A stretch of 56,866 bases of DNA from Luteolibacter sp. GTDB taxonomy: Bacteria; Verrucomicrobiota; Verrucomicrobiia; Verrucomicrobiales; Akkermansiaceae. Location: assembly GCA_030828305.1 (NCBI GenBank), contig JAURCU010000004.1, positions 1 to 56,866 on the forward strand, read 5' to 3'. The translations under genes were made by a program, and so were the position numbers. Positions 8,033 through 17,607 of the stretch are shown here, piece after piece. Position 1 is the first letter of the stretch. Every line of letters starts with the position of its first letter. A model generated the notes under the pieces. That model was given only the letters and a program-made list of their open reading frames with translations. It was not told the origin of the DNA and searched no databases.

Positions 8033-9816
8033 TATGCCCATTGCGGCCTGAGGCACTCGAATTCTACCCGCTGCCTCGTGAGTGGATGCTCAAAGGCCAG
8101 TTTCCAGGCCATCAGTTGCAGGGGATCGTCTCCGACTTCCAGCGTTTGACGATCCCCCATCTTGCCATCAGCCAAGTAGGTCGGATCGCCAACTACGGGG
8201 TAGCCCAGATGCCAGAGGTGGATGCGGATCTGGTTGGTGCGACCTGTCACGGGAATCGCTTCGAGTAGGGCGGTGCCATCGTCGGAACGCTCAAGCACTT
8301 TGAACTCGCTGCGTGCGGGTTGACCCTCCTCGTCAATGCGGCGCGCTCCGGCCTGAGTCGCCTCTTCAGATATCGAATCCTTACAAACAAAAACATCCTT
8401 CTGTGGCTGACCTTGAACTCTCACCAAATAGGTTTTTTCAACTCGACCTTCGATGAACTCGCGCTGCAAGAGCTTTGCGAAATGCCGGGTACGCGCCATC
8501 ACCACCAAACCACTGGTGTTGGCATCGAGCCGATGAACAATGCGCAACACCTGTGGCGGCGTGTAAGCTTGATTCATGAGATACTGCAAGGTGTTGCGGT
8601 GGAATCGCCCGCTCGGATGCATGGGCAAGGGCGCGGGTTTATTCAGCACCACGATGGCCTCGTCCTCATGGAGAATACGGATGTCTGTCGAGACATCAGG
8701 CTCCACTTCGGGCGGAAAGATCTGAAGCACCCGCTCGCCGGCACGCACCACATGATCCGCATTACGAACTTCCCCACGGTAACTCACGAAGCGACCCGCC
8801 TCGCAGCGGGCTTGCCACTGCTCGCGTGCGATGTGCGGAAAGGTGTCGGCAAGCACGTCAATAAGTTGCCACTTGTCGTGATGCTGTTTGATGCTGAAAG
8901 GGCGACGGTTCTCCCTCGGCGAGCGGCCTGGCAAGGGTTTGCAGGCTTCATCCAAAATCGCCTGCCTGCCGGCCACGCGCTCTGCAATCCGACTCTCGTC
9001 ACTGACATGGCAATACGGACAACTTTCACCAACCAAAAAGCGCGGGTCTGCTTGGTCATCCTCGGTCAGTGGCGCTTGGCAATTGAAGCAGACCGCGTGT
9101 GGTGTCTCCGAGAGTGACGGGTCCACTCCCACCCGCTGATCGAACACAAAGCAGTCGCCTTCGTAGTGATCCCCGCCACACTCCTCGAAATACTTCAAGA
9201 TCCCACCTTCCAACTGGTAGATTTCCCTGAAGCCTTGCATTTCCATGAAGGGCCCGGCCTTCTCACAACGAATGCCTCCGGTGCAAAACATCACCACCGG
9301 CTGATCCTTGAGTTCCTCAGGCAGTTCGCGCACCGCGTTCGGAAAGTCCCGAAAGGTCTTTATATTGGAATCAATTGCCCCCTTGAAAGTTCCCATCTTC
9401 ACCTCGTAATCGTTGCGGGTATCTAGCAAAGTCACCGACTTACCCTCATCCAGCCATTTTTTGAGTTCCTTGGGCGGCAGTTTGGGCGAGCTATGTTGCC
9501 CAGGCTTCACTCCTTCGACTCCGAATGAGATAATCTCCTTTTTCAAGCGCACCAACATACGGTTGAAAGGTTGGTGATCACTGTAGCTGATCTTGGGTGT
9601 GAGGCCCTCCAAACCAGGAATGGCACGCAGGCACTCCATCAGGGCTTGAGTGGAGGGATCGGAGCCGGCCACAAAGAGGTTGATGCCCTCACGACTGAGC
9701 AAAATCGTCCCTTTCAGCTCCCAAGCCTTGCATTTGACCAGCAACTCGGCGCGCAACTCCCTCAAGTCATCGAGATCGGCGAAGCAGTAGGTGGAGATAT
9801 TGGTGAAGGGTGTCAC
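8032..9816 (-). CDS. Fusion of TrhO-type rhodanese and RluA-type pseudouridine synthase
   Basis: This 594-residue protein joins two RNA-modification modules. Residues 1 to about 300 match TrhO (UPF0176), which hydroxylates uridine 34 of tRNA: N-terminal ferredoxin-like domain, rhodanese domain with the cysteine loop FCTGGIRCEK (C178), and a cysteine cluster (C243, C246, C266, C269). Residues from about 318 carry an S4-like segment, then an RluA-type pseudouridine synthase with HRLDANTSGLVV (catalytic Asp431) and the GRTNQIRIHLWHLG motif. RluA enzymes isomerise uridines in rRNA or tRNA. The frame is continuous with no internal start that looks used, so a single polypeptide is likely. The start is GTG at 9816. 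It is transcribed alone and convergent with ogt. Confidence 0.88.
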   Translation of the reverse strand: MTPFTNISTYCFADLDDLRELRAELLVKCKAWELKGTILLSREGINLFVAGSDPSTQALMECLRAIPGLEGLTPKISYSDHQPFNRMLVRLKKEIISFGVEGVKPGQHSSPKLPPKELKKWLDEGKSVTLLDTRNDYEVKMGTFKGAIDSNIKTFRDFPNAVRELPEELKDQPVVMFCTGGIRCEKAGPFMEMQGFREIYQLEGGILKYFEECGGDHYEGDCFVFDQRVGVDPSLSETPHAVCFNCQAPLTEDDQADPRFLVGESCPYCHVSDESRIAERVAGRQAILDEACKPLPGRSPRENRRPFSIKQHHDKWQLIDVLADTFPHIAREQWQARCEAGRFVSYRGEVRNADHVVRAGERVLQIFPPEVEPDVSTDIRILHEDEAIVVLNKPAPLPMHPSGRFHRNTLQYLMNQAYTPPQVLRIVHRLDANTSGLVVMARTRHFAKLLQREFIEGRVEKTYLVRVQGQPQKDVFVCKDSISEEATQAGARRIDEEGQPARSEFKVLERSDDGTALLEAIPVTGRTNQIRIHLWHLGYPVVGDPTYLADGKMGDRQTLEVGDDPLQLMAWKLAFEHPLTRQRVEFECLRPQWA

Positions 9817-10024
9817 AGCCGCAAAAGATCATGAGGCAAGTGAAGATGGCAAGGCCAGATGTGGCTGTCATGGGTGGCGGGGTATCCACGCCTACTGGCC
9901 CTCATGAGCCATCAGTCATCAACTCATGCTGGATCCTACTTTCCTCTCTTGTCTCCGATCAGCCAGCCATGGTAAACTCTGTCGGTGCACTGCACCGTGG
10001 CCATCAGCCGAGGCCCCCTTCCCC

Positions 10025-10501
10025 ATGGAATCCGATCCTGATTTTGAAACCGGAAGCTTGATTGATCATAGTCAACCGGTGCGCCAATTTTCGGTCATGC
10101 TGCCCAATCGAGTTGGCGCACTCGCAGCCATGGTCAAACTCCTTCGTAGCCAGCACATTGAGGTCCTTGGCCTAAGTGTGCAGGACTCGCGGGATGCCAC
10201 CGTGGCCCGCTTGGTGGTTTCCGACCCCGAATCCACCGAAACCCTGTTCATGGAGCGCGGCTTCGCCTACGCAGAATCCCAATTGGTGGTGGTCGCCTTC
10301 CACGAATCCGGCACTCAATTGCTGCAATGCCTTGACACTCTGATGGTGGCCGAAACCAACATCGACTTCGCCTACGCCTTACTCCCCCACCCTGATGGCT
10401 ACTCCATGCTCGCCTTGCACGTGGAAGATTATGAATTCGCCGTGGCCATCCTTCACCAGAGCGGATTCAAGCTGATGTATCAAGCAGACCTGAGCCGCTA
10501 A
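10025..10501 (+). CDS. Tandem ACT-domain protein
   Basis: This 158-residue protein begins at ATG 10025 and consists of two ACT-like units. The first (about 20-75) has RQFSVMLPNRVGALAAMVKLL, a classic ACT start with N-R-x-G-x-L; the second, from about residue 85 (LVVVAFHESGTQLLQCLDTL), is more diverged. ACT domains bind amino acids or other small ligands and regulate partner proteins. No catalytic domain is attached, so it may act as a free-standing sensor, as some acetolactate-synthase-like or PII-like small ACT proteins do; the ligand is unknown. The TAA stop is followed by a small hairpin (AGCCG, loop CTAAA, CGGCT at 10506-10520). Confidence 0.75.
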   Translation: MESDPDFETGSLIDHSQPVRQFSVMLPNRVGALAAMVKLLRSQHIEVLGLSVQDSRDATVARLVVSDPESTETLFMERGFAYAESQLVVVAFHESGTQLLQCLDTLMVAETNIDFAYALLPHPDGYSMLALHVEDYEFAVAILHQSGFKLMYQADLSR

Positions 10502-10561
10502 ACTGAGCCGCTAAACGGCTAACGGCCTGTTGCTGGTTCATGGTTTTCTCGGTCAACATTG

Positions 10562-10811
10562 ATGAGCAGGCGCAAAAAAATCTCGCTTAAAAAAACAAGA
10601 AAAGCCAAGAGTCATTGGTTTGGTCATTCTGGGGCTGATTGCCATCGCTGGCGGTTTGGTCATGGCTCTTGGACGAACACCTTATTATTCCCATGGAGGC
10701 ATGGGTCGCTTTGCCAAACAAAAAGTCATCATCCAGTTTTCCGGCGTAAATGCCTCATTCATGGGATGGATGGTTTTTGTGTGTGGAGCGCTCTGTTTGT
10801 ATTTGGCCTAG
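10562..10811 (+). CDS. Small two-helix membrane protein, apparent frameshift in A7 run
   Basis: From about 10590 to 10811 one frame encodes a small protein with two hydrophobic helices (VIGLVILGLIAIAGGLVMAL and FMGWMVFVCGALCLYLA) separated by a polar loop. In that frame there is no ATG and a TGA lies at 10560-10562. An ATG at 10562 opens a different frame. If the A7 run at 10574-10580 had six As, the two join smoothly as MSRRKKSRLKKQEKPRVIG, a basic N-terminus before the first helix. The region is thus a real small gene with a one-base insertion, or one expressed by slippage on A7, or it starts at TTG 10620 and is shorter. It lies 49 bases before ispD. Function unknown. Confidence 0.55.
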
Positions 10812-10860
10812 CGTGTCATGAGGAGTTAACTACTGCCAACTGAGCACTAAGAACCCACAC

Positions 10861-11514
10861 ATGACCGCCGCTATCATTGTCGCCTCCGGATCGAGCCAAC
10901 GCATGGGCTTTGACAAGCTTCTCGCCGAGATTGACGGCAAGCCCGTACTCCAACGCAGTGTTGAAGCCTTTCTTGCTGTTGCCGACATCAAACGCATCAT
11001 TGTCGTCTGCCCCGAAGAGCGCTGGAACAAAATCGGTGTGGAAGACAATCGAATCATCCGTGTCGATGGGGGTGAGACCCGTCAGACCTCGGTCAATGCC
11101 GGGCTCGATGCACTGGGAGAAGGCATCAAGCTCGTCGCCATTCACGATGGCGCACGCCCTCTGGTATCACCAGCTGACATCGCGCAGTGCATCGCCATTG
11201 CCAGGGACTATGGTGCAGCCACTCTCGCCAAACCCGCCACCGAAACCATGATGCGCGCCGACGAGGACGGATTTTCCACCAAACGCGTGGAGCGCGACCA
11301 GATCTGGTTCATGGAAACCCCGCAGGTCTTCGAATTGGAGCAACTCGTCAAGGCCGCTCAGCACACCCGAGTCATCGGTTTGGACTGCACCGATGAGGTG
11401 TCGGCTCTGCAGACCATTGGCGGCCGTGTGAAATTCCTCGAGCCAAGCTCGCCCAACATCAAGATTACCACGCCCTCAGATCTTGCGCTGGCCGCCGCCC
11501 TACTCAAGGATTAA
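10861..11514 (+). CDS. ispD: 2-C-methyl-D-erythritol 4-phosphate cytidylyltransferase
   Basis: IspD transfers CMP from CTP to methylerythritol phosphate, the third step of the non-mevalonate isoprenoid pathway. The 217-residue protein has the nucleotidyltransferase N-terminus AAIIVASGSSQRMGFDKL (G-x-G/S-x-R-M-x-x-x-x-x-K), the GGETRQTSVNAGL block, HDGARPLV and the later TDEVSALQ and IKITTPSDL signatures. The family's usual length is 220-240 residues. The ATG at 10861 is preceded by a spacer holding a degraded repeat (CTGAGCACTAAGAACCC). No ispF is adjacent, so the usual ispDF pairing is absent here. Confidence 0.94.
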   Translation: MTAAIIVASGSSQRMGFDKLLAEIDGKPVLQRSVEAFLAVADIKRIIVVCPEERWNKIGVEDNRIIRVDGGETRQTSVNAGLDALGEGIKLVAIHDGARPLVSPADIAQCIAIARDYGAATLAKPATETMMRADEDGFSTKRVERDQIWFMETPQVFELEQLVKAAQHTRVIGLDCTDEVSALQTIGGRVKFLEPSSPNIKITTPSDLALAAALLKD

Positions 11515-11600
11515 GCATAAACAAGCCCGCTGACCGGCTTCATTCTTCATGCCCCGATCATCTGGAACCGATCGAGGACAAAATCAAACGGGTAACATTA

Positions 11601-12839
11601 ATGAGCCGCGCGAGCTACGATTGGAAATGTCTGGCGGGTGGACCGCGTCTGGCCGTCGCTACTTTACCCGATGCCGAATGCGCATCACTAAGCATCCACA
11701 TTCCTGCTGGCAGTCGCGATGACCCCGCCGAGCATTGCGGCCTCGCCCACTTCGCGGAGCACATGGCCTTCAAGGGCACACTCACCCGCACGGCCAGAGA
11801 GCTGAGCGAGGCCATCGAAAGCTTCGGGGGACAGCTCAATGCCTGCACTTCGGAAGACCAGATTACCTACGAAGGACGTGGCGAAGCCGAGTTGCTGCCC
11901 CTACTCGCCGAGATCCTATCCGATATGGTCTGGCGCTCGACTTATCCCGAGCGCGAAGTGGAGCTTGAGCGTGAAGTCATCGGCGAGGAAATCGTGATGT
12001 ATCGCGAGTCACCCTCCGACCATATCAGTGATCTAACCTCGCAAGCCTTGTGGGGCGCTCACCCATTGGGTCGGCCCATCACCGGCACCGCCGAGTCCAT
12101 CCGCAAGATTGATCGCAAGGCGCTGCTGGCTTTCGGCGAGTGCCAACACCTACGCGAGGATCTTGTGATTGCTGCAGCGGGACCCTTCGGACTCAAAGAG
12201 GTTGAGCACGCCTTCGACAACCACCTACCCAGTCGCTTCCGCAAGCCAGGCTTAGCGCAACCCTTCGACCGCCTCCACGCCCAAGTCCATCATGTGGTCG
12301 ATGAGCGACTCACCGATCAACTTCAACTCGCTCTCGCTTGGCACACTCCCGGACGACACGATGAAACGCGCCACGCCCTGCGTCTGCTCAGCCAATTACT
12401 GGGTGAAGCATCCAGCTCACGACTTTTCATAAAGCTGCGCGAGGAGCGCGGCCTCTGTTACCAGATTCAAAGCGACACTTCCCTCTACGAGGATACCGGC
12501 TGCTTCGAAGTCGTTTCCGGACTCGACCCCGCCGGACGCGAGGAAGCAATCGAGTGCATTCTGACTGAGATTTCCGACATCGCCAAAAAAGGCCCCGGGC
12601 ATGACGAACTCGAACGGGCCAAACGCCTTACGGTTTCCCAAAGCAAGCTCTCTTTCGAAAGCACATCCGCCCACGCAATCTGGGCTGGCGAGGGCGTGCT
12701 CGACTTCGGCCGCATTCCCTGCCGAGATGAGTGGAAGAAGAAAGTGCTCGGGGTAACGATTGAGGACGTGCAAGCGGTTGCGGTTCAATTTCTGCAAGGA
12801 CCACCTTCCATGGCCGAAATCCGCCCCAGCACATCATGA
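11601..12839 (+). CDS. M16-family zinc peptidase (insulinase-like)
   Basis: This 412-residue protein is an M16B peptidase. The inverted zinc motif is intact as HFAEH (H50, E53, H54), followed by the downstream glutamate block EREVELEREVIGEEI-type sequence around residues 117-132 that supplies the third ligand. The C-terminal half has the R-x-x-x-G-x-x-Y region (REERGLCYQIQ) typical of the inactive second M16 domain. Bacterial relatives degrade short peptides in the cytosol or act in processing; no signal peptide is visible here, so a cytosolic site is likely. It starts at ATG 11601, 86 bases after ispD. Confidence 0.9.
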   Translation: MSRASYDWKCLAGGPRLAVATLPDAECASLSIHIPAGSRDDPAEHCGLAHFAEHMAFKGTLTRTARELSEAIESFGGQLNACTSEDQITYEGRGEAELLPLLAEILSDMVWRSTYPEREVELEREVIGEEIVMYRESPSDHISDLTSQALWGAHPLGRPITGTAESIRKIDRKALLAFGECQHLREDLVIAAAGPFGLKEVEHAFDNHLPSRFRKPGLAQPFDRLHAQVHHVVDERLTDQLQLALAWHTPGRHDETRHALRLLSQLLGEASSSRLFIKLREERGLCYQIQSDTSLYEDTGCFEVVSGLDPAGREEAIECILTEISDIAKKGPGHDELERAKRLTVSQSKLSFESTSAHAIWAGEGVLDFGRIPCRDEWKKKVLGVTIEDVQAVAVQFLQGPPSMAEIRPSTS

Positions 12840-12964
12840 GTCAGAGGTCATCATTCACGGGTGTGCAAGCGCTGCTTGAAGCTTGCGCGTATCATTGCCA
12901 ATGATCCTTAAATTGCACATTTTATGAGTTGTTTCCCATGGCCAAACCTCATGACCGCTGACCC

Positions 12965-13666
12965 ATGAATCATTCCTCTTTCACCCCGTTTACCACCGAG
13001 CACCTGGCGCCTCTGATCATCGGTGTAGTGCTCAGCGCCTTGGTGATTCATCTCGGTCTGCGCAACGAGCGTTGGCGCCTCATCACCACGGCACTTCTCG
13101 CTTTTCTAAATCTCAGCGCGTATGCTTACAGTCAGGCAGCTTGGCTGTCGCTGGGAAAACCGGTGGATCTCGATAACTCGCTGCCTTTTCACCTGTGCGA
13201 TGTGGCCGCCATTCTGGCTGGCTTCGCCCTTCTCACCCGCAAACCAATTCTTTGCACACTGACCTATTGCTGGGGACTCGCCGCCACCGCCCAAGCCCTG
13301 ATTACCCCGGCCTTGAGTGTCGGTTATCCCTCATGGCCACATATCAGCTTCTTCGTGCACCACTTCGCCGTGGTGGCCGCCGCGCTCTACTTGCCCATTG
13401 TTGACGGCTGGCGACCCAAGCGACCCCTGTGGCGCACTCCGCTTGAAGCACTGGGATTTGGAATCATCTACCAACTCATCTCGCTTGGCTCAAATGCGAT
13501 CCTCAACACCAACTTCGGCTTCACCATGCACAAGCCGGCCGCTGCCAGCCTGATGGATCACCTCGGCCCCTGGCCCTGGTATCTGATGGCCATATGGCCG
13601 CTGGCTTTCGCCATGTTCTTCTTGCTCTGTTTGCCCTTTAAAAATCGTCAGCCCGCAAAAGCCTGA
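12965..13666 (+). CDS. YwaF/TIGR02206-type integral membrane protein
   Basis: This 233-residue protein has about six or seven hydrophobic segments and matches the YwaF-like (TIGR02206) membrane family, recognised from FTTEHL near the start, PFHLCDVAAILAG, and the FFVHHF segment in the middle. The family has conserved polar residues in the membrane but no established biochemical role, so none is assigned. The ATG at 12965 lies 125 bases after the M16 peptidase; that gap holds a short inverted repeat (GCAAGC and GCTTGC) but no convincing promoter. Confidence 0.85.
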   Translation: MNHSSFTPFTTEHLAPLIIGVVLSALVIHLGLRNERWRLITTALLAFLNLSAYAYSQAAWLSLGKPVDLDNSLPFHLCDVAAILAGFALLTRKPILCTLTYCWGLAATAQALITPALSVGYPSWPHISFFVHHFAVVAAALYLPIVDGWRPKRPLWRTPLEALGFGIIYQLISLGSNAILNTNFGFTMHKPAAASLMDHLGPWPWYLMAIWPLAFAMFFLLCLPFKNRQPAKA

Positions 13667-13701
13667 AGCAAATTCTGAAGTCCCCGACACATCATCATTG
13701 C

Positions 13702-13961
13702 CATGTCAAAAAAACCCAATCTATCGCGCTGTCGCCGGCACTGAAGCTTGCATGGAGTGCCTCTGGGAGTGCCATACGCAGATGATTTGCCACCTGTTGC
13801 AAGGCACTCAGCACATGAAGCTCCGCCATGCCTGGGAATTAGGCGCTGAGCGCAACGGTGTCGAGCTGGTCTCAGGCCCGGCGGCGGCGCAGAAGAGCAA
13901 GCAAGCCGGGGTGAAAAAGCAAATTCCTAGCATCCACACTGGGTGGATGGCCCAGCCTTGA
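13702..13961 (+). CDS. Possible small Cys-rich ORF, uncertain
   Basis: Between the YwaF-like gene and pyc, 430 bases lack a clear gene. One frame (TTG at 13698, or ATG at 13702 if the A7 run at 13705-13711 lost one base) stays open for about 86 codons and has reasonable GC-rich third positions. Its product would be Cys-rich near the N-terminus (CMECLWECH) with a basic tail. I recognise no family, and the frame could be chance. The rest of the gap, 13962-14095, shows only short C-rich sequence upstream of pyc. Confidence 0.25.
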
Positions 13962-14095
13962 TTTCCATGGGCTCGGATTGATTTGGCACTCTTTTACCTT
14001 CACCTGGCGGGCCTAGATCTCTAGATAGGCGCCCCGCGGGAACTCTAGCACCCGCCAACCCATCATCGGCCCTCCCGCCAACCCATGTAAAGCCC

Positions 14096-17000
14096 ATGCC
14101 ATCCCAAGCCATCCGCCCAGGTAAACTCATGGCCGCCAACCGCGGCGAAATTGCCGTGCGTATTTTTCGCGCCGCCAGTGAGCTTCGCATGCGCACGGTA
14201 TCGATCTTTGCCGAGGAAGACCGCTTTTCCATCCATCGCTTCAAGGCTGACGAGGCCTACCAGCTAGATGCAAACAAGGGTCCCGTGGGTGCCTACCTCG
14301 ATCCCGAGGGTGTGGTTGCCTTAGCCAAACGCAAGGGCGTGACCATGATCCACCCCGGCTACGGGTTCATGTCCGAAAACCCCGACTTCGCTCGTGCCTG
14401 CGCCCGCGAGGGCATCACTTTCGTCGGACCCTCGCCCGAACTTCTGGAGCAGATGGGCGACAAGACCGCGGCTCGCGCACTCGCCCATGAGCACGACGTG
14501 CCCACCCTGCCGGGCACCGAGGAAGCCGTCACCGATCCCGAAAAGGCCATGGAAATCGCCAAGGAAATCGGCTTCCCCCTCATCATCAAGGCCGCCTTTG
14601 GTGGCGGTGGCCGCGGCATGCGCATTGTCGAGGAGCCTGCCAAACTGGCTGGACTGCTCACCGAGGCCCAAGATGAGGCTCAGAACGCTTTCGGTAATCC
14701 CGCCGTCTTTCTTGAACGCTACATCAAGCGAGCCAAACACATCGAGGTGCAGATTCTCGGTGATCAGCACGGCAATGTGGTCCACCTGCACGAGCGAGAT
14801 TGCTCGGTACAGCGCCGCTACCAAAAGGTCGTGGAGGTCGCACCCGCCATGGAGTTGGACCCCAGAATTCGCAAGGAGCTGTGTGACGCCGCCGTCAAGC
14901 TTGCCAAGGGCATCAACTACAACAACGCCGGCACCGTCGAGTTCCTCTACGACATGGACAGCGAGGAATGGTTCTTCATCGAGATGAACCCGCGCATCCA
15001 GGTCGAGCACACCGTTACCGAATGCGTCACCGGCATCGATCTGGTCCGCAGCCAGATCCTCATTGCCCAAGGCCACTCCATGTTTGACGAGGAAGTTGGT
15101 ATCCCGCCCCAAGACGAAATCCCCTGCAACGGCTTCGCCATCCAGTGCCGAATCACCACCGAGGATCCGGCCAAGAACTTCGCTCCCGATTATGGACGCA
15201 TCATCAACTACCGCTCGGCCGCAGGATTTGGCATTCGTCTAGATGCGGCATCCGGTGACGCCGGTTCGGTGGTCACCCCCTTTTACGACTCCATGCTGGT
15301 CAAACTCACCGCCATGGGTCGCGACTTCAAGACCGCCTGCGAGCGCATGGACCGCGCTCTGCGCGAGTTTCGCATACGCGGAGTCAAGACCAACATACCG
15401 TTCTTGGAAAACGTCATCAACGACGAGACCTTCCGCGCCGGTCAGGCCCACACCAAGCTGATCGACACCAAATCCGAACTCTTTCGCTTCCGCCTGCGTC
15501 GCGACCGTGCCACCAAGATTCTCTCCTACTTGAGCGACATCACCGTCAATGGCAACCCTCACGCCAAGGGTTGGAAGCCGGACACCATGTTGCCCGCAGC
15601 CCACGTGCCCAACTCATTCGTGATCGAGCACAACGCCGAGGTACCAAAGGGCAGCCGCGACATACTGCTGGAACTCGGGCCCGAGAAATTCGCCGACTGG
15701 ATTCTTAATGAAAAGCGCCTGCTCATCACTGACACCACCCTGCGCGATGCGCACCAGTCGCTGATCGCCACTCGGATGCGCAGCCACGACATGTTCCGCG
15801 TGGCTGAGGCCATTGCCCACCGCACCCCTGAGCTCTTTTCGCTCGAAATGTGGGGTGGCGCCACCTTCGACACTGCCATGCGCTTCCTGTCGGAGGATCC
15901 CTGGGAGCGCCTGCGCCGCCTGCGCGAGATGGTCCCCAATATCTGTTTTCAGATGCTCTTCCGTGGTTCCAACGCTGTCGGTTACTCCAACTATCCGGAC
16001 AACGTCGTCGCAGGCTTCGTCAAGCATGCTGCCGACTCGGGCATGGACATTTTCCGCATCTTCGACTCGCTCAACTATCTGCCCAACATGAAGGTGGCCA
16101 TGGAAGCCGCCCGTGAGCACGGCAAGGTGATCTGTGAGGGCACTGTCTGCTACACCGGCGACATCTCGGATCCCAAGCGCGACAAGTACACCCTCAAGTA
16201 TTACATCGAGAAGGCCAAGGAACTCGAGAAGATGGGCGCGCACATCCTCGCCATCAAGGACATGGCAGGCCTATGCAAGCCACTTGCCGCCAGTAAACTG
16301 GTCAGCACCTTGAAGCAGGAGATCGGCATTCCCATCCACTTCCACACCCATGACACTTCAGGTCTCAATGCCTCCTCAGTGCTCAGCGCCAGCGACGCAG
16401 GCGTAGACATTGCCGACCTCGCCATCGCCTCGATGTCGGGTTCTACCTCGCAGCCCAACCTCAACTCGGTGTCTGCGGCCCTCTCGGGCACCGAGCGCGA
16501 AACTGGCCTCGATTTCGACACCCTCAACGAGTTCTCCGACTACTGGGAGGAAGTTCTGGGCTTCTACACTCCCTTCGACTCCGCTCCCCGCTCGGGTACT
16601 GCCGAAGTCTACGAACACGAGATGCCCGGCGGCCAATACACCAACCTGCGCGAGCAGGCCAATGCCATGGGTCTCGGCCACCGCTGGCGCGAAATTGCCC
16701 GCACCTACGCCGAGGTCAACCAGCTCTTTGGTGACATCGTCAAGGTGACGCCGTCCTCCAAGGTGGTCGGTGACATGTGCATGTTCCTCGTCACCCGCGG
16801 CATGAAGGCCAAGGACGTGCTCGAACTCAAGCCCGGCAGCGTCGACTTCCCTGAGTCGGTCATCGACATGCTCTCGGGTGGCCTCGGCCAGCCCGATGGC
16901 GGCTTCCCCGCAGAGGTGCAAAAAATCATCCTCGGTAACAGACCCGCCACCACAAAGCGCCCGGGTGAACTTGCCGCGCCAGTCGACCTTGAACTGACTC

Positions 17001-17569
17001 GCGCCGAAGTCGCCAAGCAACTCGGTCGCGATGCAACCGACGACGACCTCTACTCGCACCTGATGTATCCACAGGTCTTCAAGGACTTCACCAGATTCCG
17101 GGTGAAATACGACGACCTGACCGGACTACCCACCCCGTCCTTCTTCTATGGCCTGCAGGTCGGCGAGGAAATTGAGGCCGAGATCGACCCTGGAAAGATT
17201 CTCTTCGTCAAACTCATTTCCATTGGTGAGGCCGATAGAGACGGCCAACGCACCCTCTTCTACGAACTTAACGGCATGCCGCGCGAATCCACGGTGCTCG
17301 ACGCCTCGCTGAGCACCGGTGCCAGTACCGCACGCGCCAAGGGCGACCCTAGCGATCCAAAACAATCCTGTGCCCCTATGCCCGGCATGGTCTCTGAGGT
17401 CGCTGTCGAAGTCGGCCACGAGGTCAAGGAAGGCGACAAGTTGGTTGTCCTCGAAGCCATGAAGATGCTCACCACCGTCAGCGCAAGCAGCGACGGGGTG
17501 GTCTCCAAGCTGTATATCAGCACCGGGGACCAGGTCGACAGCGACGACCTCATGGTCTCGCTTTCCTGA
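14096..17569 (+). CDS. pyc: Pyruvate carboxylase
   Basis: This 1157-residue enzyme carboxylates pyruvate to oxaloacetate with ATP and bicarbonate, refilling the TCA cycle. All domains are present in one chain: biotin carboxylase with the ATP-grasp loop KAAFGGGGRGMR and FIEMNPRIQVEHTVTE; carboxyltransferase starting at DTTLRDAHQSL (about residue 545) with metal-binding HFHTHDTSG; the PYC/OADA tetramerisation region; and a C-terminal biotinyl domain with EAMKM, the biotin-accepting Lys being residue 1123. The length equals that of typical single-chain Pyc. The ATG at 14096 is followed by AANRGEIA at the expected distance. Psd follows by 38 bases. Confidence 0.97.
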   Translation: MPSQAIRPGKLMAANRGEIAVRIFRAASELRMRTVSIFAEEDRFSIHRFKADEAYQLDANKGPVGAYLDPEGVVALAKRKGVTMIHPGYGFMSENPDFARACAREGITFVGPSPELLEQMGDKTAARALAHEHDVPTLPGTEEAVTDPEKAMEIAKEIGFPLIIKAAFGGGGRGMRIVEEPAKLAGLLTEAQDEAQNAFGNPAVFLERYIKRAKHIEVQILGDQHGNVVHLHERDCSVQRRYQKVVEVAPAMELDPRIRKELCDAAVKLAKGINYNNAGTVEFLYDMDSEEWFFIEMNPRIQVEHTVTECVTGIDLVRSQILIAQGHSMFDEEVGIPPQDEIPCNGFAIQCRITTEDPAKNFAPDYGRIINYRSAAGFGIRLDAASGDAGSVVTPFYDSMLVKLTAMGRDFKTACERMDRALREFRIRGVKTNIPFLENVINDETFRAGQAHTKLIDTKSELFRFRLRRDRATKILSYLSDITVNGNPHAKGWKPDTMLPAAHVPNSFVIEHNAEVPKGSRDILLELGPEKFADWILNEKRLLITDTTLRDAHQSLIATRMRSHDMFRVAEAIAHRTPELFSLEMWGGATFDTAMRFLSEDPWERLRRLREMVPNICFQMLFRGSNAVGYSNYPDNVVAGFVKHAADSGMDIFRIFDSLNYLPNMKVAMEAAREHGKVICEGTVCYTGDISDPKRDKYTLKYYIEKAKELEKMGAHILAIKDMAGLCKPLAASKLVSTLKQEIGIPIHFHTHDTSGLNASSVLSASDAGVDIADLAIASMSGSTSQPNLNSVSAALSGTERETGLDFDTLNEFSDYWEEVLGFYTPFDSAPRSGTAEVYEHEMPGGQYTNLREQANAMGLGHRWREIARTYAEVNQLFGDIVKVTPSSKVVGDMCMFLVTRGMKAKDVLELKPGSVDFPESVIDMLSGGLGQPDGGFPAEVQKIILGNRPATTKRPGELAAPVDLELTRAEVAKQLGRDATDDDLYSHLMYPQVFKDFTRFRVKYDDLTGLPTPSFFYGLQVGEEIEAEIDPGKILFVKLISIGEADRDGQRTLFYELNGMPRESTVLDASLSTGASTARAKGDPSDPKQSCAPMPGMVSEVAVEVGHEVKEGDKLVVLEAMKMLTTVSASSDGVVSKLYISTGDQVDSDDLMVSLS

Positions 17570-17607
17570 GCGATCAGCTTGCACTCAAGGATCCAAAACT
17601 CCCCATC

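Noticed and set aside
13984..14000. TTGGCAC resembling a sigma-54 -24 element upstream of pyc
   Set aside because: The -12 GC is absent at the required spacing (CC is found), so the motif is incomplete.
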